This document shows positions 35,301 through 43,300 of a stretch of DNA of 64,000 nucleotides, one piece after another; the first letter of the stretch is position 1, and each line of letters starts with the position of its first letter. The stretch spans positions 7,662,589 through 7,726,588 of the forward strand of contig NC_049979.1 in assembly GCF_000003815.2 (NCBI RefSeq). The letters run 5' to 3'. Source of the DNA: Branchiostoma floridae (taxonomy: Eukaryota; Chordata; Leptocardii; Amphioxiformes; Branchiostomatidae). A program made the translations under genes and the position numbers. The notes under the pieces are model-generated. The model had not been told where the DNA came from and did not search any database. It saw nothing but the letters and a program-made list of their open reading frames with translations.

Positions 35301-37387
35301 TGTCATCATGTGTTTATTGCTTTAATTTAATTTCCATTATTTCAATTACATGTATGAGCATGCACCTGACACTGTAGACGTAATTGTAAATAAAAGGTTT
35401 TTCATCCTTCTTTCATTTGTTTCTTTCCATGTCTTCTAAAGATGTGTTGTTTTTTTACTTATCCGATCAATATTTTTCAAAAGGAATGTGCTTCTTATTG
35501 TTCATGTTAATGTACATTAAACACTGAATGGGTTTTCTCCATTAAAGTTGTCCAAGCACTGGTCTCACGAGGATATGACTTCATGCTATCAGTCAATTAA
35601 TGCAAGCAAGATAATAGTCTTTGTGACTTGTTTATTCAGAAATTGGACACACCCATTTTCACCTCTTCGATCCTCTTCCTCAAAATCACCTTTCAATGAG
35701 ACCTTATCCAAACAGACAGACCATTTATATGTCAAATCCACAGAGAACTTCAGCATGAGGTATAATGACTAATTTAGCCAATCATCCTATATTCAAAAAA
35801 AAGCTAAAAGATTTACATTACACGTCATGTATTTCCATCTGATGAACTGCTGATGACTAAAGAATAACCTAGCAAAAATGACCCTCGGGTAATTCTGCAA
35901 GGATGACTTATCAAAAATGGATAACAAAGTATCTTCTCTGATAAAGATGACAAAAACATATCGAACAAGAACACTTCTGATCCTGGCATACTACTAGACT
36001 AAGTAATGGTAAACTAGTACTGTAATGTACTTACGATACGTTTGATTGTAGAATGACGTTCCTCCCACTGCTAAGTTCTAGTTCAATAGCAGATTGATGA
36101 AATCTTTGACACCTTTTCTCAACTTCAAGAAATACCTCTTAAACAATTACTGATTGTTCATAAGAAGATGCAAGATAAGTGATGGAAATGTGATCATACC
36201 ACGAAACAATGCGCAACATTTGCATGCATCAAACAATTTTATATTCTGATATTGTAAAGAAAAGTAAAACCATTATTTAGCAAAGCCGTACCAGCTTTCC
36301 ACGCATGCAGCTGGTAAAATTACAACGCTGACTCTTGACACCCAGGCAGAGCCCTGCATATCTAGCTTCTATCTGAAGAAAAGGCACCCACTGTACTTAA
36401 TCAATAGAATGTACCTCACATTTTCAACAAAGCTAATGCTCTGTGATATTTTCAAATGATACAACACTACGCAATAAAAGCAGACCATTCAATATCCCCT
36501 TTTGGCTTTGGCAAATGTACCTGGTACATAAGGCAGCCAAAGGATAATCTGTCAGCTTATGTAAAATCAAGTGTCCTTAGTTGACCTCACAGTGCCATTA
36601 TGCATCTAACTTTGGAATAGTCCGACATGGAATAGTCAGACACATACCGTGACTCATCTAATTGTGCCTTAAATTAAAAGATTTTCATCTTAAGAAAACT
36701 CAGTCCATTCCATTCTATGTACAGTTTTGTGCTCCATAAGGGACATTCAACTCTGCCCTGCCTGCCTTCCCAACATGCAACATGATCAGCAACATTGATG
36801 ACAAAATTGGGCCTGTATAATTACATGTATGGCACTAGGGAATGATCCTTAATAAGATTTATAAACAAAACTGAGATACTATATCACATTGTTCCTTATC
36901 TTTAGGGTAGATATCCGTCTTTTCTCCAAGCCGGGTCACAAACTGTTTGAGGTAATACCAGCTGCGTACGCCAGGCAAGGACCATGATTCAGTAGTTTCG
37001 GCAAGACGTGTATCAGTCATAGGGATCTAACGTGTTTATCTACAACGCTACGGCATCGTGGAATCATATTATTGCTATAAAGGTATTACATAGCGGGGTT
37101 GATCAAACTAAAGTATGATTCCGTGTTTTCGATTTTTACTACAGGCGTTTCCAGGCACGAGACATGGGTTTAGGAAAACCCAAGACCGAACATACCCGGA
37201 AGAAAATAACCTTACCTCCGAGATCTGACTTAGTTAGAACCGCCCCAGAGTTGACATCAATAACTTCAACTCCTGTTTTCGTTGCCACCAGTATCGTGTT
37301 GAGGGTGGGGTGGTAGGACACGCCTGAAACCCCCTCCCCACACGTCAGACACCCCTCTTGGGTGACAAACCACTCGGTGGCCGCCAT
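1011..37387 (-). CDS. BIRC6: BIRC6 (BRUCE/Apollon), 5' half, 33 exons, continues beyond the left edge
   Basis: Giant membrane-associated IAP that binds caspases and SMAC through a BIR domain and ubiquitinates them through a C-terminal UBC domain. Exons in transcript order: 37216-37387, 31365-31546, 30289-30489, 29382-29632, 28573-28701, 27904-28027, 27476-27699, 26693-26988, 25157-26357, 24516-24699, 23926-24082, 22694-22925, 21949-22063, 21155-21605, 20767-20935, 20090-20269, 19830-19955, 19236-19490, 18618-18874, 17457-17665, 16010-16291, 14948-15122, 14088-14302, 13398-13597, 12758-12908, 12358-12494, 5069-5344, 4389-4681, 3707-3861, 3156-3269, 2369-2590, 1472-1655, 1011-1229. All have GT-AG borders and compatible phases. 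They total 7738 nt, about 2579 residues of an expected ~4800. Similarity to human BIRC6 runs in order through every conserved block. The last exon ends in phase 1, so the gene goes on below position 1. The UBC domain is not in the window. Confidence 0.96.
1650..2000. repeat. Tandem duplication with family-C-like ends (BIRC6 intron 31)
   Basis: About 170-bp units: a stretch with AATCCAAAGCAAAGACAT and GCATTTGTGTACAGTCAAA occurs twice (about 1740-1800 and 1908-1970), each followed by GACAATCTCTACCTGGCCAA. CAGTCAAACCTGTA at 1789 resembles the TIR of the 904-bp element. A weaker relative lies at about 29084-29170. Confidence 0.65.
3313..3400 (-). mobile_element. Probable retroposon 3' end with (AAAC)n tail
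   Basis: On the plus strand a run of five GTTT units precedes TATTCTTTATTTAACCAG. Read on the minus strand this is AATAAAGAATAAAC followed by (AAAC)n, a tail like that of the LINE relic in TKFC intron 13. The body upstream is short and not recognisable. Confidence 0.45.
3514..3631. repeat. Foldback repeat (BIRC6 intron 29)
   Basis: ACACAACCAGTAGGTACTTA at the left and TAAGTACCTACTGGTTGTGT at the right are exact complements, with a CTTGG/CCAAG extension. The loop of about 60 nt contains TCTCAGACACCTTCCTCAGA and a GTTTCGATG segment, a pattern seen in dispersed foldback or Penelope-like ends; classification not possible by eye. Confidence 0.8.
5371..5680. repeat. Tandem duplication, ~161-bp unit, next to BIRC6 exon 27
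   Basis: GTCATTTGCCACCAATGCTG at 5371 recurs as GTCATTTGCTACCAATGCTG at 5532, with matching downstream AAATCAGGTACAAA and AGAAATCATCCTCAA. It lies just left of the 6.6-kb element. Confidence 0.85.
5702..5800 (+). repeat. Left TIR and subterminal repeats of the 6.6-kb element
   Basis: The 18-bp TIR is followed by several short variants of CCGTAAAT/ATTTACGG and GATCGTAATTACG, arranged in both orientations over about 100 bp. Dense subterminal repeats of this type usually bind a transposase. Confidence 0.7.
6640..6800 (+). mobile_element. Retroposon-like 3' end inside the 6.6-kb element
   Basis: Ends GCAATAAAGGTCTTCATT followed by ATTC repeats at about 6774-6800. The same CAATAAAGGTCTTCATT ends the LINE copy in KCNK intron 3. 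A SINE or truncated LINE that uses the same 3' recognition end was probably inserted here. Confidence 0.5.
7560..9190. repeat. Tandem array: dimeric 674-bp higher-order repeat of ~317 and ~357-bp monomers
   Basis: A GC-rich core (GGTCGACTGTCTGACGACC, then the GCCGCCGTCAGCGATGTTCC segment) begins near 8032, 8350, 8707 and 9024. Degenerate copies lie at about 7575 and 9094. Alternate monomers are most alike, giving a 674-bp dimer: the block from about 7702 to 8375 is repeated nearly base-for-base at about 8376-9049. Between cores lie AT-rich spacers. Two identical 67-codon open frames (7989 and 8663) are a by-product. No coding role seen. Confidence 0.9.
10831..11429. repeat. ~85-bp direct repeat flanking an assembly gap
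   Basis: 10831-10916 and 11341-11426 share a nearly identical segment centred on TTTTGGTCAATTTTTGTCAA, with CGAAACATTG upstream and AACATAAAAAAATTGTGATG downstream. A 100-N gap (11217-11316) lies between. It may be a true duplication or an assembly of two haplotypes. Confidence 0.8.
11217..11316. other. Assembly gap (100 N)
   Basis: Exactly 100 N, the conventional placeholder for a gap of unknown size. The true length of the surrounding element is therefore unknown. Confidence 0.99.
11858..11915. repeat. Two direct copies of GGGTCAACGACCTAT
   Basis: The 15-mer occurs at 11864-11878 and 11900-11914, each embedded in short CACGCA-type flanks. Each copy is itself an imperfect inverted repeat (GGTC-AAC-GACC). 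Confidence 0.6.
12116..12161. repeat. Hairpin near the right end of the 6.6-kb element
   Basis: TTGATTTTACAGC and GCTGTCGTAAAATCAA face each other around a ~16-nt loop, pairing over 13 bases with a small bulge. Confidence 0.6.
12244..12336 (-). repeat. Right TIR and subterminal repeats of the 6.6-kb element
   Basis: Mirror of the left end: TIR at 12319-12336, then CGTAATTACG twice and CGATCGTAATTACG at 12266-12279, the latter also found in the left end. It ends 21 bp below the end of BIRC6 exon 26 (12358), so the insertion nearly touches that exon's splice donor. Confidence 0.7.
12358..20269 (-). CDS. BIRC6: BIRC6 exons 16-26: helical scaffold and second beta-sandwich region
   Basis: Eleven exons. 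Recognisable blocks in order: HAQIVALDILAWLA (exon 16), HKCTRLIVLC (17), GALHWYFTLFNHVK (18), LYGTPFEPVLFD and EVEPLHFTCSSTSDGTR (19), ASAEQQLSALQQKQQ coiled coil (20-21), PPTPKSTPLFMTPPLTPPNE (21), a Pro-rich stretch (22), FGRQVLLTDMVIPACGDLSSL and GEEVDGRRLVVSTD (23), ITVIGRYGS and FYGHT (24), the LACNRLDSLLNSLDLP segment (25), then LQLQSNLVHHA (26). Human BIRC6 has each of these in the same order. Exon 16 uses the acceptor at 20270-20271, because the upstream exon ends in phase 2 and this choice restores TQRCLML. Confidence 0.92.
13085..13197 (-). repeat. Dispersed repeat, copy in BIRC6 intron 24
   Basis: Its reverse complement matches 18218-18330: both contain GAGTGGTGTGAAGACTAGC and AAATACTGGATACTACTAC. 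About 110 bp, roughly 80% alike. Family unknown. Confidence 0.75.
14310..14690. repeat. Tandem duplication, ~217-bp unit (BIRC6 intron 22)
   Basis: Two diverged copies share CAAAACATGGAACTTGATAA, GAAATGTTATGCATTATA and TCCTAAATC-type ends. They start just outside the exon 23 acceptor (14303-14304). Confidence 0.85.
18218..18330 (+). repeat. Dispersed repeat, copy in BIRC6 intron 19
   Basis: Opposite-orientation partner of 13085-13197. The neighbouring stretch to about 18570 contains GACAAAGACTGGTGCTATTC and GTCGAAAATTCG, a motif style common in retroelement ends. Confidence 0.7.
20767..24699 (-). CDS. BIRC6: BIRC6 exons 10-15: end of propeller and conserved QQQRRHPQHLHQQ block
   Basis: Exons 24516-24699, 23926-24082, 22694-22925, 21949-22063, 21155-21605 and 20767-20935. 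Exon 10 has GRVCLFDAG and LHFLK. Exon 12 has PPCWTEVQQEQQQRRHPQ, nearly identical to human. Exon 13 reads SSWDEHLFELIVPKPC. Exon 14 has TDILCGPILMESGLDL. Exon 15 has IQELSITIRR. Exon 12 is flanked by partial copies of itself (see the separate repeat entry). Its true donor is at 22693 and its true acceptor just above 22925, chosen because only these join in phase to exons 11 and 13. Confidence 0.93.
22318..22460. repeat. Tandem duplication, ~78-bp unit (BIRC6 intron 12)
   Basis: ACAAATTCCCTGACTGCACC occurs at about 22338 and 22425, with ATATATTG upstream in both. Confidence 0.8.
22575..23265 (-). pseudogene. Partial copies of BIRC6 exon 12 on both sides of the real exon
   Basis: Real exon 22694-22925. 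A copy of its last ~68 nt with donor lies at about 22578-22646 (offset 116). Copies of its first ~55-60 nt with acceptor and intron flank lie at about 23003-23062 and 23184-23238 (offsets 137 and 176). The 3' copy differs from the real exon at three sites, all silent third positions (Arg, Asp, Gln codons). None of the copies can replace the exon, because each has only one splice end. Confidence 0.88.
23402..23591. mobile_element. MITE family A, copy 1 (BIRC6 intron 11)
   Basis: Terminal inverted repeats CTGTAATTC and GAATTACAG, flanked by TA on both sides. The interior contains TCACGGTCTGAGAAAATT, ACTAAATGTTCACG and TTATTTGTTAT, shared with the copies at 30777 and 55251. Confidence 0.85.
25157..26357 (-). 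CDS. BIRC6: BIRC6 exon 9, 1201-nt long exon with acidic Ser-rich segments
   Basis: The longest exon of the window's portion. It opens with KLVHFHPDDIHVTALC and includes GSMVQCIELPI (human GTLVQCLRLP) and GYLLLYELFF (human GYLVLYKMNY). It ends in a strongly acidic run, SESNSASEDEDDEG. Between the conserved beta-strand blocks it is low complexity and poorly conserved, fitting disordered loops of the N-terminal beta-propeller. Longer reading to 24937 runs into the intron and is not coding. Confidence 0.92.
27022..27242. mobile_element. MITE family B, copy 1 (BIRC6 intron 7)
   Basis: TIRs CTGTAACTGCA and TGCATTTACAG flanked by TA. The interior has GTTTGCGGTGGTTTTAA and AAAACCACCGCAAATG, facing each other. 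The element ends about 31 nt before the exon 8 acceptor. Confidence 0.85.
27904..29632 (-). CDS. BIRC6: BIRC6 exons 4-6: the BIR zinc domain
   Basis: Exons 29382-29632, 28573-28701 and 27904-28027 encode roughly residues 186-353. Exon 4 ends with the MYSEAARRETFKNWP stretch typical of the BIR start. Exon 5 carries the AQAGFYHQP segment, then CFTC and VCWEPTDEPW. Exon 6 has SEHERHSPNCPF. The zinc ligands CxxC, His and Cys are therefore all present, so the caspase/SMAC-binding fold should be intact. The two introns interrupt the domain after NYR and inside the DEPW tryptophan codon. Confidence 0.95.
29084..29240. repeat. Degenerate relative of the CAGTCAAACCTGTA repeat (BIRC6 intron 4)
   Basis: Contains CAGTCAAATGTGTACAAATGA, CCATCTCTAC, GGCCAATGTGACAACTTTTTG and a CCACCTGTAGACAC end, parallel to the 1959-2070 segment. 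Confidence 0.5.
30777..30982. mobile_element. MITE family A, copy 2 (BIRC6 intron 2)
   Basis: Same family as the 23402 copy but in the opposite orientation, flanked by TA (30775-30776, 30983-30984). Ends CTGTAATTCCTGAA and TGAATTACAG. Confidence 0.85.
32110..32370. repeat. GGTGT/GGTAT pentamer-like microsatellite around an assembly gap
   Basis: TGGTGTGGTGTGGTATGG-type repeats run on both sides of a 100-N gap (32132-32231). The gap is most likely collapsed repeat. Confidence 0.9.
32132..32231. other. Assembly gap (100 N)
   Basis: Placeholder gap within the GGTGT microsatellite of BIRC6 intron 1. Confidence 0.99.
32606..33509. mobile_element. 904-bp TA-flanked DNA element, family C (BIRC6 intron 1)
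   Basis: Starts CAGTCAAACCTGTCTATAGC and ends with the inverse GCTAATACAGGTTTGACTG, TA on each side. Short repeats of GTGGCCRCTAT cluster at both ends (32624-32690 and 33370-33495). No transposase frame. CAGT ends and TA duplication fit a non-autonomous Tc1/mariner-like element. Confidence 0.87.
34921..34988. repeat. Perfect 38-bp palindrome plus adjacent hairpin (BIRC6 intron 1)
   Basis: 34921-34958 is an exact palindrome centred on CTTTTAAAAG: both halves, ATAACATTCAGTAACTTTT and its complement, match without loop. Immediately next, GTGAAACTACAA (34959-34970) pairs with TTGTAGTTTCAC (34975-34986) around a 4-5-nt loop. Confidence 0.93.
37216..37387 (-). CDS. BIRC6: BIRC6 exon 1 (start codon and first propeller strand)
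   Basis: Begins MAATEWFVTQEGCL and continues through SYHPTLN to SDLG, matching the human segment around SEWLVLRDGC and SYHPALN. The ATG at 37385-37387 is the only reasonable start: it sits in a CAAGATGGCGGCC context, and the vertebrate N-terminal Ala-rich extension is absent. The donor after SDLG is GTAAGG. The first intron is about 5.7 kb, one of the two largest in the gene, and is filled with repeats. Confidence 0.93.
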
Positions 37388-37420
37388 CTTGGTCTCTCAC
37401 TATTGAAGGTGACGTCATGG
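37376..37420 (-). promoter_or_regulatory. BIRC6 core promoter/start region: CRE and YY1-like element at the ATG
   Basis: A full CRE palindrome TGACGTCA lies at 37410-37417, about 23 bp upstream of the start codon. The start codon itself is in CAAGATGGCGGCC, the YY1 consensus often placed at the transcription start of housekeeping genes. No TATA box seen. Inference from motifs only. Confidence 0.55.
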
Positions 37421-40290
37421 AACCAACCATGTTGTTCCAGAGGGGGGGATTGTGCACCATGTTTTGTCGCCGTTCGAATAAATCTAACCAGGCGAGGCAC
37501 TGGATTCGGCTAAACCATGTGCACGTGCCCAAGACCATCCAGCATGCAATTTCAAAATGATAATGAAATCAGAAGAGAGGAATAACAAATTTCTGCAAAA
37601 GAGTTGTGTGTGACAGGGGATTGAGTAGAGATTTTCAAACAGATGTAACAAGTTAGGGGTGTGACTCAGTGTTTTACCTGCCACCTGTGTTCATATGGCT
37701 TTCTATAGGTCCCAGACATGGAAGTGTAACAAGCGGCACAGAACCTAGATCTCTAGAGGAGCGTCATTTTCCGACCAATACAACACGATGTTATGAGAGG
37801 AACTAAGGTCTAAAGGTAAGGCGGTCCGCTAGAGGCCGGAGGGAAGGTATGAAGGAGAGAAACCCGTGGACCACCAAGATATTAAAGTACCACATAAACA
37901 CACATAAAGGGCTGAGTGGAACTCTTCTTGGGGCCATTATTATATCAAAGAGGCTAACTGGATATTATTTTGCTCACGGGATGCATGTCTTGCCGCCCGC
38001 ACATCTGCTTGGAGATTGTCGCGCACTGCGCTTTAAGTTGTTAAAACTCCCTCTCATGGCGTCCTGGCCAAAATATTGCAGACAGTTGCATTCTGTCCCG
38101 TTAATAAGTATGGTATCACGGAAAGTTATTGCGCCCATCTCCCTTCTTTCTTTCTTTCTCATCCCTGGTAATTATCACGCATCCAAGACGTTGATAAGGC
38201 CCCGTGCAATTTGCAATGTGCGCTTACTCCCTCTAGCGATAGCTCCGCGTACTAGTATAAAGGTTACAATCAGCCACGACCACCTTTCGATTGTATCGAT
38301 AAAGGATTTGATTCCGATCTGGAACCATTGTCAAAAGACAACAACACCAACGCCCACCACCCCCACCCCCGTACCGAATAGCTTTGAGTCTTTGAGTAAC
38401 GGTTTACTCGTATTGTGAATCTCATCAAGGCATGGTGATACTTGCTCAGAATGTTAGAATCTGCATAGTAGGGATTTTGAAACGTGACATCGGTCCAGCT
38501 ACACTGACAGGCGCCAACGTATGCAATGTTAAAGTTGTGTGAAAATGTCAGTTCTTGCTATTAATGAATGTGGCACAGCTCAATAACGTATTTCTTGGCA
38601 TGCGCCTTTCACAAAGGTCAGAATTTATCGTCAAACTCGAGCCAGTTAGCATTTGCACGATCTGACGAATATCAAGGAGGTTAAGATATTTAACCTATAC
38701 TTCTAATACATGTATCATGGATCTCAAGGTACTTCTAGGCAATACACTTGTTACGTTGTTACGCTGATGGGTGGAGCAAATAATCATTAAAAGAGATAAC
38801 GGCGAACATTGTAATAGCTAAAAGTGGATCTGAATAAGTCAAAGTCAAAGGCATATAGGAGAGAAACTATTATCACTGAAAAGTCCTTTGAAATAATGTC
38901 AGTGACACGTTAGATGATTCCATTGGTACTGTTGCATGATGTGTCAATCGGGTTCACTCTGAGGACCAATCAAAACGCGAGTTTTCTCCGCCTCCGGCAG
39001 GTAAAACAGGATCTACAAGAAAGCTCCCCGGCATTCTCCGGCCGCGGGTCGGTACGTTACAGGTGAGGAAGGGAGTCCGTGCGCTTGGATATGCATGACT
39101 TTGTGTGACTTTGTCGTGCTCCGCGTGTCATCGATTTAGTTTTAAAGGTGTGTGTTTTTGTTACTTCTGATAGTTCACCATTGGTCATATGTTTATCGTA
39201 CGGACTGGAAAGTCTCAGCGATGCCCCCCGTAGACCCTTTCGGGTTATATAACATTCGGTCATTCCCTAAATTGCGAGGTCGTCTGAACGCAGTGGTCTG
39301 ACAACTGTCTACGTAGTTCTGAATTCCCACGGTAAGATTGAGGATTGCCCTTTCTGAACACCTGTAAGGACCAATGCTGTTGTCTGTAGGTGTTCCGTAA
39401 AGCAAACTTGCTGCGCAGGTAAGATATTTTCAGTTCTATTCAGCTCAGTCGTTCAGTAGTCAATTGCAAAACTTGCTGTTCAAAGTGTCAAATCACATGA
39501 ATGTCCTCGAACATCTGACGTGATTTGCATCTTACAACTACTTTTATAATGTCCGAATATGACGGAACCGGCTGGCTCGCGCCCCACGGAACTTACAATA
39601 ATAAAGACACATCTACATATGAACCTAGTCTTTCATGACACAGAGAGGAATTTTGTGTTCCCTCTCGGTCATTATGTACGTAGTGTAAACAGAGAGCCAA
39701 CACTTTGTGGTATTCACAACCCTCCCACCTGTTGCAAATGTACACACATCAAGTGTGAACCAACACAGGAAGGGTCCTGGTTTGTGCTGAAGTGATTTGT
39801 AATCCTCCTGTAATCTCAGTTCTACACCCAGACTGATTTAAGCGTTCAGTAGCCACATTATCATAGTATGGGTGTGTCTAGCGTTACGTTGATAAATTCA
39901 ATGAACAAGATTAATTGAGGCAATTGAAGCTACTATGTTACAACCGCTGGAGATGGCCACGCTGGCTTCTAAGATGAAGACAACGGGGCTTTGCTACAGT
40001 GTTTCCTTGTTGTCGCTTATTACATTGGTATTCTCTGATTTCAGACTGACATCTGACAACCACGGACACTGATTCGTCCTTCCGGGAAATGTAGTAGTCA
40101 ATCCTGACACTGAACTATGTATGATACAAGGCAACTTAAAAGTGAGACAAGGCAAACATAACGAACATAAGGCATAGTTGTCATTCTAGACATGCATTTG
40201 CAGCCGTGGGTAACCTTTGTCGCTGTGACACTTAGATATGCTTCAGAGGACAGAAACGATTGAACCAAATCACACGCGACGTCCTTAACC
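37418..40290. other. Intergenic region between BIRC6 and the KCNK gene
   Basis: Upstream of both divergent genes. I see no recognised gene. An open frame of 189 codons at 37849-38418 has no family signature and a Pro-Thr low-complexity end. An (A/C)-rich run is at about 38340-38375. Confidence 0.6.
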
Positions 40291-40292
40291 TG

Positions 40293-40310
40293 CACGTGAC
40301 GTCAGGTGCA
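40293..40310 (+). promoter_or_regulatory. Overlapping E-box and CRE upstream of the KCNK gene
   Basis: CACGTG (40293-40298) overlaps TGACGTCA (40297-40304), followed directly by AGGTG. It lies about 93 bp before the ATG. Such a composite could confer bHLH and CREB/ATF control. Confidence 0.5.
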
Positions 40311-40396
40311 TGTCACTTTCACCTGGGCCGTCGCACGCCACCGCAGTTTGTTGCATTTAAAGTGCTACCAGTCCGCAATCAGCTTCACAAATCACC

Positions 40397-43300
40397 ATGC
40401 CGGAGCTGGTAGAGAAGGAGACATGTTTCATCAACAGAAGAACTGCCAGGTTGTTGGTTATCATCGTTGTCTACATCATGTTCCTTGTCGTCGGTGCGAT
40501 CATCTTTTGTGCTATTGAAGGGCCACAGGAGAGGCAAACTGGGCAGAGGCTCCGGGACTTTAGGTGAGTGTGGAAGAAATGAAAATGTTCTAGCAGCAAC
40601 AGAGATAGCCTTTAATTACTTATTTCAACTATTGTGGACAACCACTCCTACTGAGAGTATGGCAAGTTTACTGGTTCACGGCCAAGTCATTTTATTGGCT
40701 TGACTTCCTGGCCCCTCCCTTTACCTCAGCTACAGCAGCTAGTCTCTGATTTTCAAATCTTGTGACGCCGGTCTGGGTCAGCTGTAGCCAGGCTCTGTGA
40801 TTTTATACGGCATTTCAACTGTATAGTCACATGTAATGAAAATAGTACTAAGTTCCTTGGACCTGTGCCTTCAGGGAAAATGTTTTTGCGTGCATGGATT
40901 GAATCATTTTGACATAGATAACGTAGCCAACAATAATGTCATTTTTCATGCTTTCCGTAATGTATCATCACCGTTGCCCGTATTCTGTCCCTTACAGGGC
41001 GGGATTTCTGGAAAAAAACACTTGTGTCGAAGAAGAGGAGCTAGAGGAATTGATACTGGAGATTGTCTACGCCACCCACCGAGGCGTGGCTGTACAGAGG
41101 AACGTCACCGGCCCGCCTAACTGGTCCTTCGCACCCGCCCTCTTCTTCGCAGGAACAACCATCACCACTATAGGTCAGGAAAGAGAGATTGTGACCATTT
41201 TGTGATAGATGAAGGTGGCTTGAGAAGGTCACAGTAAAACTACAAGTTTTTCTGATCACAAAAATGATAATGATATGATGTTTGCAGACGTGTACATGTT
41301 CGTCCAACTAAGAATTCGTCTGTCTACTGGTGGATTTGTTCCATCGGTGAAGAAAGAGAGATTTTTATACGAGCAAACCGTGTATCAGCAATGTTGGGTA
41401 CGGTACGGATTATTTGTCAGATTGTTCTGTGTATGTCACACGTATTTACTCATCTGCTACTTTGCCGACCGTGTCCGGGTCTGTGGTCGATTTCCACTTC
41501 TGCACATCGCCGACTTTCCCACTCAAGTTGTGACATGTTAAAAATAAGGGAAGAATACAGCGTATCCGGGTCCAGCCCAGGGTGGGCATCCGATGTGTTT
41601 TGGCAATAAATGAAGAAGTCGTGTCGGCATTAACACTCTATTTTTAATCGCAACGGTAGCATCGTATCAACAGAAGATATTGTGCGTTTTTCTCGTCAAG
41701 AAAAATCTAACTAAGAGACAAAATAGGGCAATAGTCAAAATCATTGACAAGCCCTTAAATGTACCATTTTTGATACGGTCAAATTTCCAGACCGGGGCCT
41801 GTTACTGTTAGGGATGTTTGTGTAAACAAAAAGTGATCAAGTATAAGGAACATACACAAATTATGCTCATCAATTATGCTCATCACTAATCATCTTTATG
41901 TGCTATGTATTCTGTTGTCTTTTGCACTTTACTTTTCGTTCTTGAAAGCTGCCCGGCCGGGCCCCGGTTTGGAAATGTGACCGAAGTATTAGTAAGTGAT
42001 CATTGCCATTCCTCGATCACGTAAATCAGCCTTATTTAAAAAAAAAAAGGTACCTACTGACTGCAAATACACCCCATATTTATTCATTTATTTACTGAGT
42101 GTTACCATGACGTTCCCTGCAGGCTATGGGCACGTGAGGCCGCTGTCTGACGGCGGGAAGGTGTTCTGCCTGGTGTACTGTACTATCGGCATCCCGCTCT
42201 CACTGCTGCTCTTCGGCATGTTGGTCTCCAGGATGAACACCGTGTCGTACAGGGGGCTCGACATGCTGCACAAAAGGTAACGGATCGTCGGTCGGCAGAA
42301 ATAAAACTGTAGGTTTTATCTGCAATGGGATCAGAATATCCTGTATGTTCCGAGACATTAAAGAGGTAATATAATAATAATGAAGACCTTTATTGTACAT
42401 TCATACCCACTGGGTTTAGTACAGGTCACAACAAATGATACAACATGATATAATGATACAATGAATCTACACTACTCAAGGATCGTATTCTACTGCGTAC
42501 ATTCGGCTCCTTCTCGTTTCTTTGTGATATTGAAAATGTAAGAACAGATATGCTTTATAAGTAAAGGTTTGTCTAGATTCATAAGGAATATAAATTTGTC
42601 TATATTACTTAGTTGTATGAAGTGGGGGAACATGGATTCTATTAGTCTGTAGAGTTCAGCTCTCTCTTTCTTGTACAAACTACATTCTACTACAAAATGA
42701 TGTTCGTCTTCTAACTTATCTAGATTGCAGTATCTACATATTCGTTGTTCTAGAGGAGTGCGGTTATGTCTTCCGGTTTCGATGTGTAATTTGTGGCAAC
42801 TGACTCGTAGTTTTGTGACAGCCGTCCTGTGCCGAATATTGTCAATATCCAGGTATTGTTCCACATTATAAGTGGACTTGAACAGTCTGTAAGACCTCAA
42901 TTTGTTTTTAGCGGATCCACCTTTGTTGTCATTGTGTATCTCTCTTAGAAAAGTTTGAAAATAAATGTCTTTCAGACGCTGATTGATAGAATTGATAATT
43001 TGAGACGACTTTGTATTGTGCTGTAGAGGACAATGCCATACATAACCATAGCCGCATTCCTCCAGTGACTGGCGGACTCCTGACGCCCAACACTTGGCTC
43101 CAGCCTTGTCTAAATCTATCTGGCAAGAAAGAGCGTCTGACTGGAAACTGTCTGCTGGTACTTTCTGGCGAAGTCTAATTAAGTGTTTAATAGCATTTAG
43201 GGAGGCTTCCAAATGAATGGGGAACCTCCCTAACTCGGCTCTAGCGGCGAGGCCACTTGTGGATCTTGGCACGTGTAGGGTTTGCTTACAGAATTTTAGA

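Noticed and set aside
37849-38418. 189-codon open frame on the plus strand between BIRC6 and the KCNK gene
   Set aside because: No recognisable domain, no signal peptide or family motif, a Thr-Pro low-complexity end, and no splice or promoter context. Length is within chance for this much DNA.
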